From positions 132,404,590 through 132,468,589 of the forward strand of contig NC_045437.1 of the NCBI RefSeq assembly GCF_002776525.5: a DNA stretch of 64,000 bases, read 5' to 3'. The notes below the pieces were generated by a model. That model had not been told where the DNA came from and searched no databases. It saw only the letters and a list, made by a program, of their open reading frames with translations. This DNA is from Piliocolobus tephrosceles (taxonomy: Eukaryota; Chordata; Mammalia; Primates; Cercopithecidae). This document shows, in pieces, positions 10,916 through 22,663 of the stretch. The stretch's first letter is position 1, and each line of letters starts with the position of its first letter. Made by a program: the position numbers and the translations under genes.

Positions 10916-12035
10916 TCTGAGAATGAACTGGCAACACAGATGAGAAGCCGCTTGGGAAAAAGAATGCAGGGTATTCTACAGTGAATTCCTCCAACTCTTG
11001 TTATCATTACAGGGAATAAGTCCAGATTTCAGTTTGAGGGGGATCTCCCGCTGATATGTGGGAACTCTTCTGTAGACAGGGCCAAAGTCTTACTGGCAGG
11101 CAGTGAGCATTTGCCTGAGGCTAAAATGACACCAGGTTATGGATTATATCCAAGATATATAGCACTCATCTCACATTCGGCCCCAAGCTCAGGCCCCTGG
11201 AGAGACAAGCCAAGCCAAAATCAAGGGAGCCACCAATATGAAATATTATGTGTTTATGTATCAAAACATATATTATGTCATGTTTTTAATATATGTATAC
11301 CATACACACAAGTTTCAGATAAATAAACATGGAAAAACTACAGTAAACTCCTTGCCGATCAAGGAAACATTGAAAGTTACTGAGACCAAACCTCTAAAAA
11401 GCTAAGTATGAAAATCAATAAAGCCTAAAGCAAACCTGCCCATTCTTTGACTCCCTTGACATAATCACTTTCTCTAGAAATTCAGATCCCAGATGCTTTT
11501 CTACATTTCAAGTTGAGACTGAGATTCATCTGGAGTGATTGTACCTTTTACTTGTTAAGAAAAAGTGGCCTTCATGCCATGTGAAAGGCTCTTGTAACAT
11601 ACATTGTCTCACTTAGCAAACTAAAGCCTGACAATTTTAGCATCGTTTGATTGCCTCACCCTTTACAAAAAAGAGAACAGAAATCTGCATTTATACACAT
11701 ACATATTTGCACCAAAAAAGTATGTACTTAAAATCATTGAAAATCACGTAAACACAAAAATAACGAAAGATAATTGCCCAAACATGTGTTCACACACCTC
11801 GCTCATGCACTCACTCAAAAATAAGTACATAATGACATTCAGGATCATCAAATGGATTTCCCAATAAGCCGAAAAACATGTGCCCGAATCACCATTAAAA
11901 CAGGGGCACCCGAAATAAAAATTTTTTACTGAATTTATTATTTGAAAACCATCAGAGTAGTCATCATGAGAAAAAACAATTATTCTAGTTGCTTATACTT
12001 GTGTAACAATTTAGCATTGCTTTTATTTTCAATTG
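10916..12035. other. Intergenic sequence without recognised features
   Basis: AT-rich DNA with no recognised repeat or coding signal. The part around 11750-11950 looks unique. Confidence 0.45.
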
Positions 12036-12757
12036 CAGTTAACCCTTGAACAAGGCGGGGATTAGGGGAGCCAACCTCCTCTCCCCTACAGTCAAAATTC
12101 CTCATATAACTTTTGACTTAACTACCAAAAACTTAACTACTCATAGCCTGCTGAACAGAAGCCTTATCAATAATATAGTCAATTAACACATATTTTAGAT
12201 GTGAAAATGTTTTCAGAAAAGCATAAGGAAGAAGGGCCAGGCGCGGTGGCTCAAGCCTGTAATCCCAGCACTTTGGGAGGCCGAGGCGGCGGATCACGAG
12301 GTCAGGAGATCGAGACCATCCTGGCTAACATGGTGAAACCCCGTCTCTACTAAAAAAATACAAAAAACTAGCCGGGCGAGGTGGCGGGTGCCTGTAGTCC
12401 CAGCTACTCGGGAGGCTGAGGCAGGAGAATGGCGTAAACCCGGGAGGTGGAGCTTGCAGTGATCTGAGATCCGGCCACTGCACTCCAGCCTGGGCGACAG
12501 AGCGAGACTCCGTCTCAAAAAAAAAAAAAAAAAAAAAAAGAAAAGCATAAGGAAGAGAAAATACATTTACTCTTCATCAAGTGGAAGTGGATCATCATAA
12601 AAGTCTTTATCCTTGTCTTCACACTGACTAGGCTGAGGAGAAGGAGGAGGAGTGGGAAGGGTTGGTCTTGCTGTCTCAGGCACGGCAGAGGCAGAAGAAA
12701 ATCCACAAATCAGTGGACACGTGCAGTTCCAACCCATGTTGTTCAAGGATGAACTTT
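12036..12757 (-). mobile_element. Tigger/Zombi-like (TcMar) DNA transposon remnant, split by an Alu
   Basis: It starts 'cagttaacccttgaacaagg' at 12036 and ends 'catgttgttcaaggatgaac' near 12755, an imperfect terminal inverted repeat pair. Internal motifs 'ataacttttgacttaactac' and 'aagtggaagtggatcatcat' match the non-coding Tigger-class consensus I know. A TA follows the 3' end, as expected for mariner-type insertion. The Alu at 12235-12538 interrupts it, so it is older than that Alu. No transposase frame is present. The orientation assignment is tentative. Confidence 0.75.
12235..12538 (+). mobile_element. AluY, Old World monkey type (AluYR-like), with 18-bp TSD
   Basis: A complete, little-diverged Alu with 'aatggcgtaaacccgggagg' and 'gagatccggccactgcactc' in the right arm. 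To my knowledge the 'gatccggcc' variant marks cercopithecid AluY subfamilies, whereas human AluY has 'gatcgcgcc'. The TSD agaaaagcataaggaaga is perfect (12215-12232 and 12539-12556). This is among the youngest insertions in the window. Confidence 0.93.
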
Positions 12758-12949
12758 ACCTACACTGGGGGTTGGGGAAAGTCACCATAATTTTTTTAAA
12801 TATTCAGGTTTTGAAAGTCTTAATTGAGCCCCTAGACACACCCCAACTTTCATATACAAATTATGAAATCTGGAAACCCATGTCTGCTGGTACTGATACT
12901 TCTCAGTGTGATACTTGGGATGGTGGAAAGGGCTGTGTTCCCGAAAGCT

Positions 12950-13040
12950 GGAGGACCTAAATTCTAAACTTAGCCTCCCACTTACTCTCCATTAATATCT
13001 TGTTCAATCTCAGTTTCCCAGCTGTTAAAAAACAAAAACA
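12950..13040 (+). repeat. MIR fragment
   Basis: 'ctggaggacctaaattctaa' and 'atctcagtttcccagctgtt' fit the sense MIR core. Confidence 0.5.
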
Positions 13041-13109
13041 AAAGACTAGTTGGTGAAACTGATATGATTTCCAACATTATTCACTTCAGCTCTGATTGCC
13101 TCTAAATCC

Positions 13110-13210
13110 CACTTCTTGCCCAAGGTCATCCACAGCTGGTGGCTGACAGAGGCAGAACTAGAGGTAATCCCGTCTCCTAGTTCAAGGCCTTTTCCACAAA
13201 GTTGTACCCA
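13110..13210 (-). repeat. MIR fragment, antisense
   Basis: 'cttgcccaaggtcatccaca' with 'ggcagaactagaggtaatcc' is reverse-complement MIR core. Confidence 0.6.
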
Positions 13211-14839
13211 CACATGAAAGCCCAAGCCCCTTCCTTCTCTCTCCTCCTCCACCTCCTCATTGCTATGCAACTCCTTTCCCATCTCCTGTGCAGCCCATCC
13301 ACAACCCCTCCCCACCCCCAACAGCTCACACTACAGGTAGTGCAGGAAAAGATAGCAATGGGGAAAGACAGGCACATTGAAGGGGTTACTTTGCCTGGGG
13401 AACCCTTTATCTGAAGTTGTCCTCAAAAGCGGGAATGAGTTGATTTGCATTTTCCCACTGAAGCATGCAGAGTAGCTGAGGAGTGTTTCTCGTTACCAAG
13501 TACCGTCTTCTCTGGTTTGCCCTGAGGCCTTCTCTGGGGCTGGAGCAGCTCTGAAAACACCTGTATGCTGCCCATTTAAATACATGCTTCAGACAAATCT
13601 TTTAGGGGTTTCAAAAAGGGAAAAACTAATGCTTTTCCGCCCCAGGATACATTATCCTTCCTGTGAATGCTGAAGGCAGAAATTAACTCTCTCCAAACTG
13701 GTTTATTTATTAACTCTCTCCAACCTGGTCTGTCTTTCCAGGTAAAGCCTGCATTCCATGTTAAGGGACTGTCAGTTAACAGGTATCTCGTTCCTTCCTG
13801 CCTGCCTTCCTTTCTTCAATCATTCATTAAGTAAGTATTTACTGACATCCGTTCCATGCAAAAGCACTGTGTTGTCCCCATATATCCTCCAGAGACGACT
13901 TTGACAAGGATCCTGCTCTCAAACTGCTCACAATCTGGCTCAGGCGATAATGGGCCCAGATGTGCCCAAATGTACCCAAATGTTACCTGGGGACCTCACT
14001 GCATCTCAGGAATTGGCTCAGACAATTTCAAGGCTTGTCTGAATCCACAGTTCACCCCATGACATCTGCAAACTCCTGGCCTTTTTGCTCTGCTGCTACA
14101 CCTGTGCCTGTTACCTTGATCACGCGCCAGCACCTCACAACTTTGGTAACTTTGTGGAAGCACTGAGGACAGTGGAGGGCAATTGCATCTCATGCCACAC
14201 AGCCATCGGCTGTCTTGATGGCTCTCCACCTCACTCTGCTGGCTCCCAAAGCACGGGCTCTCCAAAAGGTGACCCACCTCACTATGCACGCTTTTCTGTA
14301 AAGTGTAAGCTCTGCCTGCTCCACCTCTTCTCACCCTGCTTCTCTCACAGCATGCACTTGCAACAGACCAGCCCCCCTTCCCTAGTATCCGAGAAATTTG
14401 GAAAATAAAGTTCTCTCCATCCTTTTACTCAAATAACTATAATACAAGTGGAAAAATTACAGAAATCATAAAAGTACGCCTGCCCCAAGGCAGGCAATTA
14501 ATAAATATATTAAATAAGTGTATCTGTTGAAAAGAGGATTGGAAAAGGACTATTTTGGTTCAGGGGAGGGAAAGGTAGCTTTCATAAAGAATTCAGAGAA
14601 AGAAGCTTTTCTCTGAAAAACAGAGTGGCACTAAGCAGGCACCACCTCCCACTATCTAGACCTTCCTGATCCTTCTTTACATCTGTCTTGTTTCCTCTTT
14701 TCTCCTTTTGAACATCTGCCCACCTCTTTGTGGAAAAAAAAAAAAAAAAAAAAAAACAGGAAATGAAGGGATTTTGAAGGTCAGAACTCAGGATTCAGGA
14801 ATCATACAGTCCTAAAGGGTCCGGGCAAGTAGAAATTTT
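13211..14839. other. Intergenic sequence, A tract only
   Basis: I see no recognised repeat except an A23 run near 14734-14756. A 'tttattaactctctccaa' phrase occurs twice near 13690-13720, a small local duplication. The open frames are short and unrecognised. Confidence 0.45.
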
Positions 14840-14925
14840 TGAGCTCATCCAGTCTAATGCTTTTGTTTCATGAAGGAGTAAACAGAACTTTCCAAGGTTG
14901 TGCAGAATGTGAGTAGGGTTTTTTC
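14840..14925 (-). repeat. Diverged MIR fragment, antisense
   Basis: 'tgaaggagtaaacagaactt' followed by 'ccaaggttgtgcagaatgtg' resembles the reverse MIR core. Confidence 0.35.
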
Positions 14926-15170
14926 CCTCTTCATTTGAATGCATGATAAACATTTTAAAGTCATGAAACTTTACACTAGAATCCAGAAAAAAAATCAAAG
15001 ATCTGCCAACACCAGGCTTGCATCCCTGCCCAGCAGCAGTGGGCTGGAGTGGGGTAGCTCCGTCTCCCATACGCACAGTACCCTTCTATCCCAGCCGCCT
15101 CACCCCCAGATGGGTTCAATCATCTCCATCACAGTCATGGCCCCTACAGGCCTTTAAACTGTAACTCCTG

Positions 15171-15890
15171 TGTGTTAGTCCATTTTTGCATCACTGTAAA
15201 GGAATACCTGAGGCTGGGTAGTTTATAAAGAAATGAGGCTTGGCCGGGCGCGGTGGCTCACTCCTGTAATCCCAGCACTTTGGGAGGCCGAGGCGGGTGA
15301 ATCAGGAGGTCAGAAGATCGAGACCATCCTGGCTAACACAGTGAAACCCCGTCTCTACTAAAAGTACAAAAAACTAGCCGGGTGTGGTGGCAGGCACCTG
15401 TAGTCCCAGCCAGTCGGGAGGCTGAGGCAGGAGAATGGTGTGAACCCAGGAGGCAGAACTTGCAGTGAGCTGAGACTGGCCACTGCACTCCAATCTGGGC
15501 GACAGAGCGAGACTCCGTCTCAAAAAAAAAAAAAAAAGAGGTTTAATTAGCTCAGAGTTCTGCATGCTGTGCAGGAAACGTGGCACCAACATCTGCTTCT
15601 GGTGAGGCTTCAGGAAGCTTCCAATCGTGGCAGAAGGCAAAGCCGGTGGGGCCAATGTGTCACATGGCTAGAACAGGAACAAGCGGCCGGGGGGAGGTGC
15701 CACATTTTTAAACTATCAGCTCTTGCATGAACTCAGCAAGAACCCACTCAGTGCCAAGGGGATGGTGCTAAGCCTTTCATTAGTGATCTACCCACCATGG
15801 TCCAATACCTCCCACTAGGCTCTGACTCCAACTACTGGGGATTACATTTCAACATGACATTTGGAGGGGACAGACATCCAAACCAAACCA
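15171..15890 (-). mobile_element. MST-type (MaLR) solo LTR with 5-bp TSD, split by an Alu
   Basis: On the + strand it begins 'tgtgttagtccatttttgca' and ends 'gacatccaaaccaaacca', the reverse complement of a MaLR LTR. 'cctgaggctgggtagtttat', 'aatcgtggcagaaggcaaag' and 'catttcaacatgacatttgg' are typical of MSTA/MSTB. The pentamer tcctg lies directly on both sides (15166-15170 and 15891-15895), the expected LTR-element TSD. The Alu at 15242-15537 was inserted later. Confidence 0.9.
15242..15537 (+). mobile_element. AluY-like element inside the MST LTR
   Basis: Complete Alu. The TSD is aaatgaggctt (15231-15241) against aaaagaggttt (15534-15544), 9 of 11 matching and overlapping the A tail. The right arm has 'gagactggccactgcactcc', another variant close to the Old World monkey type rather than human AluY. 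Confidence 0.92.
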
Positions 15891-16288
15891 TCCTGCTCTA
15901 CAGCTGGTTTCCTACTCCTGGCCAAAACAAACAAAAAAAGCAACCCAACAAAAGTCACATTAAACTATGTAGCACAACTAACCTCAGGCAGCTCTGCATA
16001 TGATTGGATTCTAGAAGTACCCAAAACCAGAAATTCCCATCCCTTCTCCATCAAAAGCTAATAATAATAGCAATAAACAGCAGGCAAACAAACCAAAGCA
16101 AAAAGCCTTTCCCACTGTCTGGCACTGCCTGAAATACCATTGTATCTTGGAGAAGTACTGTGGTCCTCTAACATCTTGGATTTGAAAGAAAAGTGGTACA
16201 GAAGAAATGGCCCCTGGCACACACCATCACCTACTTTAACATTTTGACTGAGGATCATTTTTTGTGGTAGGAACCTTCAGATATCCTC

Positions 16289-16321
16289 TGTGCGCGCACG
16301 CGCGCACACACACACACACAC
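16289..16321. repeat. (CG)n(CA)n alternating tract, Z-DNA-prone
   Basis: About 33 bases alternate purine and pyrimidine strictly: tgtgcgcgcacgcgcgc, then CA repeats. CpA/TpG decay of a CG-containing dinucleotide array is incomplete, leaving six or more CpG steps. Confidence 0.9.
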
Positions 16322-16455
16322 TCCAAACACAACAAAACACAATACACACCCCCCTCTCTCATTCTCTCTCTCTCTAAATAAGCCATATACTCAACTTTAT
16401 TGGAATCTGATTAAATAAACAAAAACAAACATTTCTCCTTAAAGAAGAAAAGGAA

Positions 16456-16758
16456 GGCCGGGCGCGGTGGCTCATGCCTGTAATCCCAGCACTTTGGGAG
16501 GCCGAGGCGGGCAGATAACGAGGTCAGGAGATCGAGCCCATCCTGGCTAACATGGTGAAACCCCGTCTCTACTAAAAATACTAAAAATTAGCTGGGCATG
16601 GTGGCGGGTGCCTGTAGTCCCAGCTACTTGGGAGGCTGAGGCAGGAGAATGGCGTGAACCTGGGGGGCGGAGCTTGCAGGGAGCCGAGATCGCACCACTG
16701 CACTCCAGACTGGGCGACAGAGCAAGACTCGTCTCGAAAAAAAAAAAAAAAGAAGAGG
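16456..16758 (+). mobile_element. AluY, full length
   Basis: Starts 'ggccgggcgcggtggctcat', with 'gagatcgcaccactgcactc' in the right arm. TSD aagaaaaggaa occurs at 16445-16455 and 16759-16769. Confidence 0.94.
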
Positions 16759-16769
16759 AAGAAAAGGAA

Positions 16770-19098
16770 ATAATTTTCACAAAATAAAAACATAGAGCAA
16801 ATATACCTATTTGAAGGTGAAAAGATCACTGTTTTCTCCAGCAAGTCAGAGAGAGCATGAACCAAGAACACGAGATGCTGCAGTTTGCTGATGTGAGTGT
16901 GTGGACATTGAGAAGCAGGCAGTGTATGAACACAGGCAGAGAGAAGGAAAGGAAAACTGTCGTCTTAGCAAAGATCACTTCATTGTGCTATCAAGGTCAC
17001 AGTTGGGTAAAGACCAAAATACTATCTCCAAAATTTTAACAAGGATTCTTCCTTTCTCTTGTTCCCATAGTGAGTTCCGGGAAAAGGAGAGAAAGTGTAA
17101 TAAAGCATATCTTTTTAAATGGCATATAGCTGGCCTCTACTTGGATCCTGTTTTCTGGCATCATTTTAATTAGGAAAGGTGAGAAAGTTTCCAACGTTCC
17201 CCAACCCCCTCCCCTGTATCCTAAATGAGGGCTTCACAGAGAACTGGCAACCAACACGATTTTGACAGAGTGAACTTCTTTCTCTCCTAAGCATTCCTCC
17301 AATCCCCAGATAATACCCCTCATTCCTCCCACATTAAGTAACACACACAAGTTTTCTCCTCCTACCCTCCCCAGCCCACACTTCTCTCCAAAACGTATAA
17401 CATAATTGTGAAGGCTAATTATCAAATAATGCTTAAGCCTTTGGGAACAAGATAGGGGGTTCTACGAATGTTTTAAAAAGTCCCCAGGCTGCAATAGAAA
17501 CGTGATTAACTGAAACAAATGCCTACTGAAAACTTTCAAACCCAAAGTCAGTTTTTAAAATTTTTTCAAATATATAGGTATATTACATAAATGTCTGTGT
17601 CATAATTTATCTATATGTACATATGTCAAACGTGTCCTTTTTTTTAATCTGTCACAGAAATTCTCTGCCATTCTAGAGCAAGACCCTTAAGGAGAGAAAT
17701 AATTTGAAGTCGGTTCATCTTTTTTTCTGACACGCAGAGGTCCACCATGGATTTCTCCCATGACAGGGCGCCCCTCAGCTGGCTCTGGTCGGAGACAGGA
17801 AGAAGCTGCCCCTCGTAACAGGAAGGAGAGAGCAAATCTAGGCAATACAATTCTCCTCCTGGCCTGAACATGACCAGATAGGGTCTGACAGATGTAGTCT
17901 TTATCATGGAATAAAACAGACTCACAGCAGTGTGCCTCACACACGAATGTCACATTTTATGAATTGCCACATTGTCTCACTACACGCTGCAGTGAGCAGG
18001 GCTGGGCAGACCACGAGGTTGAGGAACAACTTGGCCTCTCCTCTCCCACGCTCCCTCCATTCCAGACAGGGGCATTGGTTTTTTGCCTGCATCCTCAGAG
18101 AGGAAGACATAGCGGCTGTGGATGCACCTGTGTGTATGGGCCAAGTCCTCAGCTGTGATGCACAGAGAAGTTAAATATAGCACTGTGGCTGGTCAGATTT
18201 CAACTGTTCTGGGACCCTGAGCAGTTACAGAGCAGAAGGGGCTGCAGGGAGGGAGAGAAGGGGGGGATTCAGAGAAAGCGTGCACAATAACAATGCATGA
18301 CCTATCATGCAAAGAGCCGCAGGGCAGAAATAAGGGCTCCTCACTCCTTCAGTAGAAACCAAGCCCAGGATGCTGATTCTGTGCCCAGCAAGCCTTCTCA
18401 TGGGAAAGAGAGCTCATCCACAAATCCTGGGTCAGGAAAGCCAGGGAAGGTCCATTCTGAGACTCCATCCATAGATGAGTGTTCTGAGGATTAGCTCTTA
18501 ACACTGTGGAGGAAATGGTATTCAAAATCTCTAGGGACTCGCTTTCTAATTAAAGAGCAAGTCCTACTAGTTGCCTTTACCTCCCACCCTACTGAGACCC
18601 CTTGCACCACTCATGGGACTCAGGCATGAATGGAGAATTCTGAGCAAGAGGCAACCAGAATGTGAAAAAGATCCAATGGGGCTCTCCCTCACCCCCAACT
18701 TATTGAGTTAGGCCTGAGTCAGCCAGAGTTAGGGCCAATGACACCTCTTAATTTGCACTCTTTCCTATGATGTGATGCTGTGCCATCCAAATCAGACACA
18801 GTTACCTCTAAGGTGTCCTCAGTGTCATCATAGCCATGACACAAAATCATAATACACCTTCCCAGACCAATTTTTCTTTCAGTGCCTAAAAGTGGGGCAG
18901 GGAGATTATTCTTATTAGAAAGTAAGCACAAATGTACATCAGAAAATTCAAACAGATTTTTAAGATAAAACATTAGTCTTCAAAGAAATTATAGGTTTCC
19001 AGGGACTATTTTGAGCTTAGCCCTATTACCTCCCTGAAAATGAATTTACTCCCTTCCATCATAAGGGATTCTTAGATTTAAAAAAAAAGAAGACCTTA
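16770..19098. other. Intergenic interval with no recognised repeat
   Basis: About 2.3 kb in which I recognise no transposon, RNA gene or exon. The base composition is mixed and the CpG content low. Overlapping open frames on both strands around 17640-18180 show no family signature and are probably chance. Confidence 0.45.
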
Positions 19099-20084
19099 TG
19101 CTTTGGTAGGCCTAAATAGTGATCTCTAAAGATATCCAGGTCCTAATCCCCAGAACCTGTGAATCTTGCTTTATATGGCAAAAAGGATTTTGCAGGTGTG
19201 ACTAAAGATTTTGAGATGGCATATGCTTATCACAGCACTATTCACCATAGCAAAGACATGGAATAAACCCAGCTGCCCATCAGTGGGGGACTGGATAAAG
19301 AAAATGTGGTACATGTACACCATGGAATACTATGCAGCCATAAAAAGAATGAAATTATGTCTTTTGCAGCAACATGGATGCTGCTAGAGGCCACTATCCT
19401 GAGAGAATTAACACAAAAACAGAAAATCAAATACAGCCCGTTCTCACTAATACATGACAGCTAAACACTGGGTACATATGGACACAAAGATGGGAACAGT
19501 AGACAGTGAGGGCTCCAAAAGAGGGGAGGGAGGGAGCTGAGGAAAGGTTTGAAAACCTACCTATCAGGTACTATGTTCACTACTTGAGTGACAGGATCAT
19601 TAGAAGGTCAAATCTCAGCATCATACAATATACCTATGTAACAAACCTGCACATGTATTCTTGAATCTAAAATAAAAAATAAATTTTAAAAAATTAAGAC
19701 ATTGAGATGAAAGATTATCCTGGATTATCTAGATAGACCTTACATGTAATCATAAGTATCCTTATAAGCGAAATACAGGTGGAGTTTTGACTACAGAAAG
19801 GAGGTGAGGTGGTGATGGAGGTGGAGATTGGAGTGATACAATCTGAAGATGGAAGAAGGGGCCATAAGCAAAGAGATACAGATGGCCACTAGAAACTGAA
19901 AAGAGCAAGGAAACAAGTTCTATTCCCAGAATCTCAGAGGAACCCTGCCAACACTTCGATTCTAGCTAGCCCAGGAAAACCCATTTTGGACTTCTGACCT
20001 GTACTATAAGAGAAGAAATCTGTATTGTTTTAAGCCACTAAATTTGTGGTAATTCATTATAGCAGCATCCAAAAACTAATATAC
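19099..20084 (+). mobile_element. MLT1-type (MaLR) LTR split by an L1
   Basis: The 5' part has 'tccaggtcctaatccccaga' and 'aggattttgcaggtgtgact'. After the L1 it resumes at 'cattgagatgaaagattatc' and continues through 'ttggagtgatacaatctgaa' to 'tgttttaagccactaaattt' and a terminal 'actaatatac'. The LTR order is intact across the insertion, and its divergence shows it is the older element. Confidence 0.8.
19203..19710 (+). mobile_element. 5'-truncated L1 3' end inside the MLT1 LTR
   Basis: The body 19220-19693 contains the end of ORF2 ('catggaatactatgcagcca'), the 3' UTR ('aacaaacctgcacatgtatt') and an A-rich tail. Flanks taaagattttgagatgg (19203-19219) and ttaagacattgagatga (19694-19710) are a diverged TSD. 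The ORF2 remnant is broken and short. Confidence 0.9.
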
Positions 20085-20219
20085 TTCAGAAATAAGAGCG
20101 CAGGTCACTGAGTTCAGCAACTTACACTATTATTACGAATGGTTTTACTTTGAACCACAAAGAACATAGGATATTTGGAGATAATTATTTTATCTCCTCT
20201 CCATTAAAAAGTATTCCAT

Positions 20220-20310
20220 TAAGCCACAAGGCATGTTTTCCTCTGACTGCCTTCCAGGCACTTGCTCATATAATTTCCCCTGCCTAGAAAGCTATCCTTA
20301 TCCTTACTAC
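20220..20310 (+). repeat. L2 fragment
   Basis: 'ccaggcacttgctcatataa' and 'cccctgcctagaaagctatc' match L2 internal 3' sequence. Confidence 0.45.
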
Positions 20311-22541
20311 TTTAGGTATTATGGTAAAACCAATAAATAAAATCTCCATCAATTGAGATGCTTGATGAGGTTAGATTTTCTGTCCCTAATAAGTTTTAGT
20401 AATTGGAAAGAGCAAAGAAAAGATTTCTAATCCCACAAAAGTAGGAGATTTTACCTCCAGTGCCAGTCTTAGATTTTTAGACTGTATGATCTCAGGGGCA
20501 CCAAGCTGTCTTTTCTAGTGGCCTGCTGTTATACTATAAATGCATACTGTTCACTGGGGATTTTAGTTCTGCTTCTCTAGTGGCCCCCAATAAAATGAAA
20601 ATTATATTTAAAAACCACTCTCAATCATTATCCCAAATTATAAATCAGTTTTAAAATAGGCATACATTTGCTCAGATCTCTGATGAATTATCAAAAAAGT
20701 GAAACAACTGGAACTTACATCAAAGAGTTAACTGGAAAATAGTCAAAGAGGATCCAATATACCACTAGTGGGAGACCCTGAAGAAGAAAACAAGAGAAGA
20801 GGAGATCCTCAGGGAAACAGACAATATTACAAATTATAGTTCAAAATAGTTTTTCTGATACCAAAAAGAAGTGGTTTAAAATGTATACTGAAAGAACATG
20901 CCATGTACCTGGGAATATTGACCCAGAAAGACCAAAACCAAGATATAGTCTAGAAAAATTATTGTTTTTAAAAGAAAAAGTTATTTGGATATCTAGGCAA
21001 ACAGAGCATATACTCAATAAGGAAAATTAATTATCCTCAAATTTTTTGACAGCAATTCATTATGCCAGGAGACATTAGAGTAGTATATTTAAGATATTCA
21101 AAGAGAGAAAATGTGAACTAAGGATTTTATATGCAGAAAGTCACAAACAGCTACTAACCTGCAAAGACTCAGAGAATATTGTTCCCATGAGCCCCTCCTA
21201 AGGAATCTACTAAAGAACAAGTCTCAGATTGGTATTGCTGGTAAATATAACTATATATGTAATTAGGAGTTAAAAGGAAGAGACTGTAGTATATACTGCC
21301 TGTATGATTCAAAATGAAACTATAGTACACTTATAAAAATGAGGAAATGATTAGCATATGGAAAAAAGTTTTATCTGCTTTCAGTAATAAAAATGCTTGT
21401 TAGAGTACTAGTACTAATATTCTGAGAATATTTTATATGTAAAGTAGAAAAAAATGCAAACGCTAATTATGGGATAGTCTATCATCCCCTATTGTCCTTA
21501 AGAACTGTGCCTTCAAAGATTTAGAGGAGCTACTGAGGTAATATAGAAGATGTTAATACCATGCAGATCCAAATCTTAACTGGAAGTATCAGTACAACCT
21601 CACGAAGCATTTGTGTAACTCCAGCTCTTTTGATTAAAGAGACTTAGAAACGAAGGCCAATCCAATAGCAATGAGTTTCTCTATATCAGATTTGGTCTTC
21701 ACATGACATTTCCCATTGAGCTAAACCAGGATTTCTTGAACAAATGACTGATTTCAAGTCTGAGGCAAAGTGTGTCCATAATGAGCTTATGGAGTGTGTC
21801 CATGATGAAACTGTCAAAAACTACGTGGGTCATGTCAAACATGACTCCATCTCAAAAGAGTCAGAAGGTACCTTGAAGAGGGTTCCATTGGCCAAAGACT
21901 TGAGCTTTGCAATAGATTGCAACCCATCAAATATGTATAAAACCAAGAGTTCATAATAGCATATATATGTTTTTTAATTGGTCATCTTCCAAAGAAACAA
22001 TAATCCAGTTTGTTATTTTAAAACTAGGTAAATAAAAGGAAATAAATATTTATTCTACTTATTCTATATGAACTGTAGTACTGGGAAAGAAAAATAGATG
22101 AAAGGAGGAGTATTTCTATAAAAGTATCTCAGATAATAAATTAAAACAAACGATAGAATTAAAATTTTACTATTTTACTATTTTTCAACTCCCAATGAAT
22201 TAATGAATGTAGATACTGAGCATCTACCTCAACTAATACCAGAAAAGAGCAAAAAACAGACATTATATACCTTCTGATGAAGACACAAGACCCAACACCA
22301 CCTAAAATCTCATTAAGGGATCCAACCAGTGTCAGATCATACCTCTCGATCCAGGTCTCAATTCGCAAGAAATACAAAAGCGGTTGAACTGAATCATTAA
22401 TGAGCAGTCAAATATCCAGACTGCAGGAAACCTGACAAGTCAAATAGCCCAGGTTTGTCAACAGATAAATTATAGGAAAGAGAACGAGGTGGAGTGGAAA
22501 ACCATAGATTAAGAGAGACCTGAAAATCACATTAAGTTAAA

Positions 22542-22592
22542 AATATATATATAAATATATTATATATTATATATATAATAATATATATATAT
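22542..22592. repeat. (TA)n microsatellite
   Basis: About 50 bases of imperfect TA/TATA repeats inside the old L1M-like element. Confidence 0.9.
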
Positions 22593-22663
22593 GGGCAAGA
22601 CTAAACTATACAGTTTAGGGATGCATACTTGAATAACAAAATCATAAATAAATGCAAGAAAGT

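Noticed and set aside
19220..19693. L1 ORF2 end as a gene
   Set aside because: Only the extreme 3' end is present in a 5'-truncated copy. It is annotated as a mobile element.
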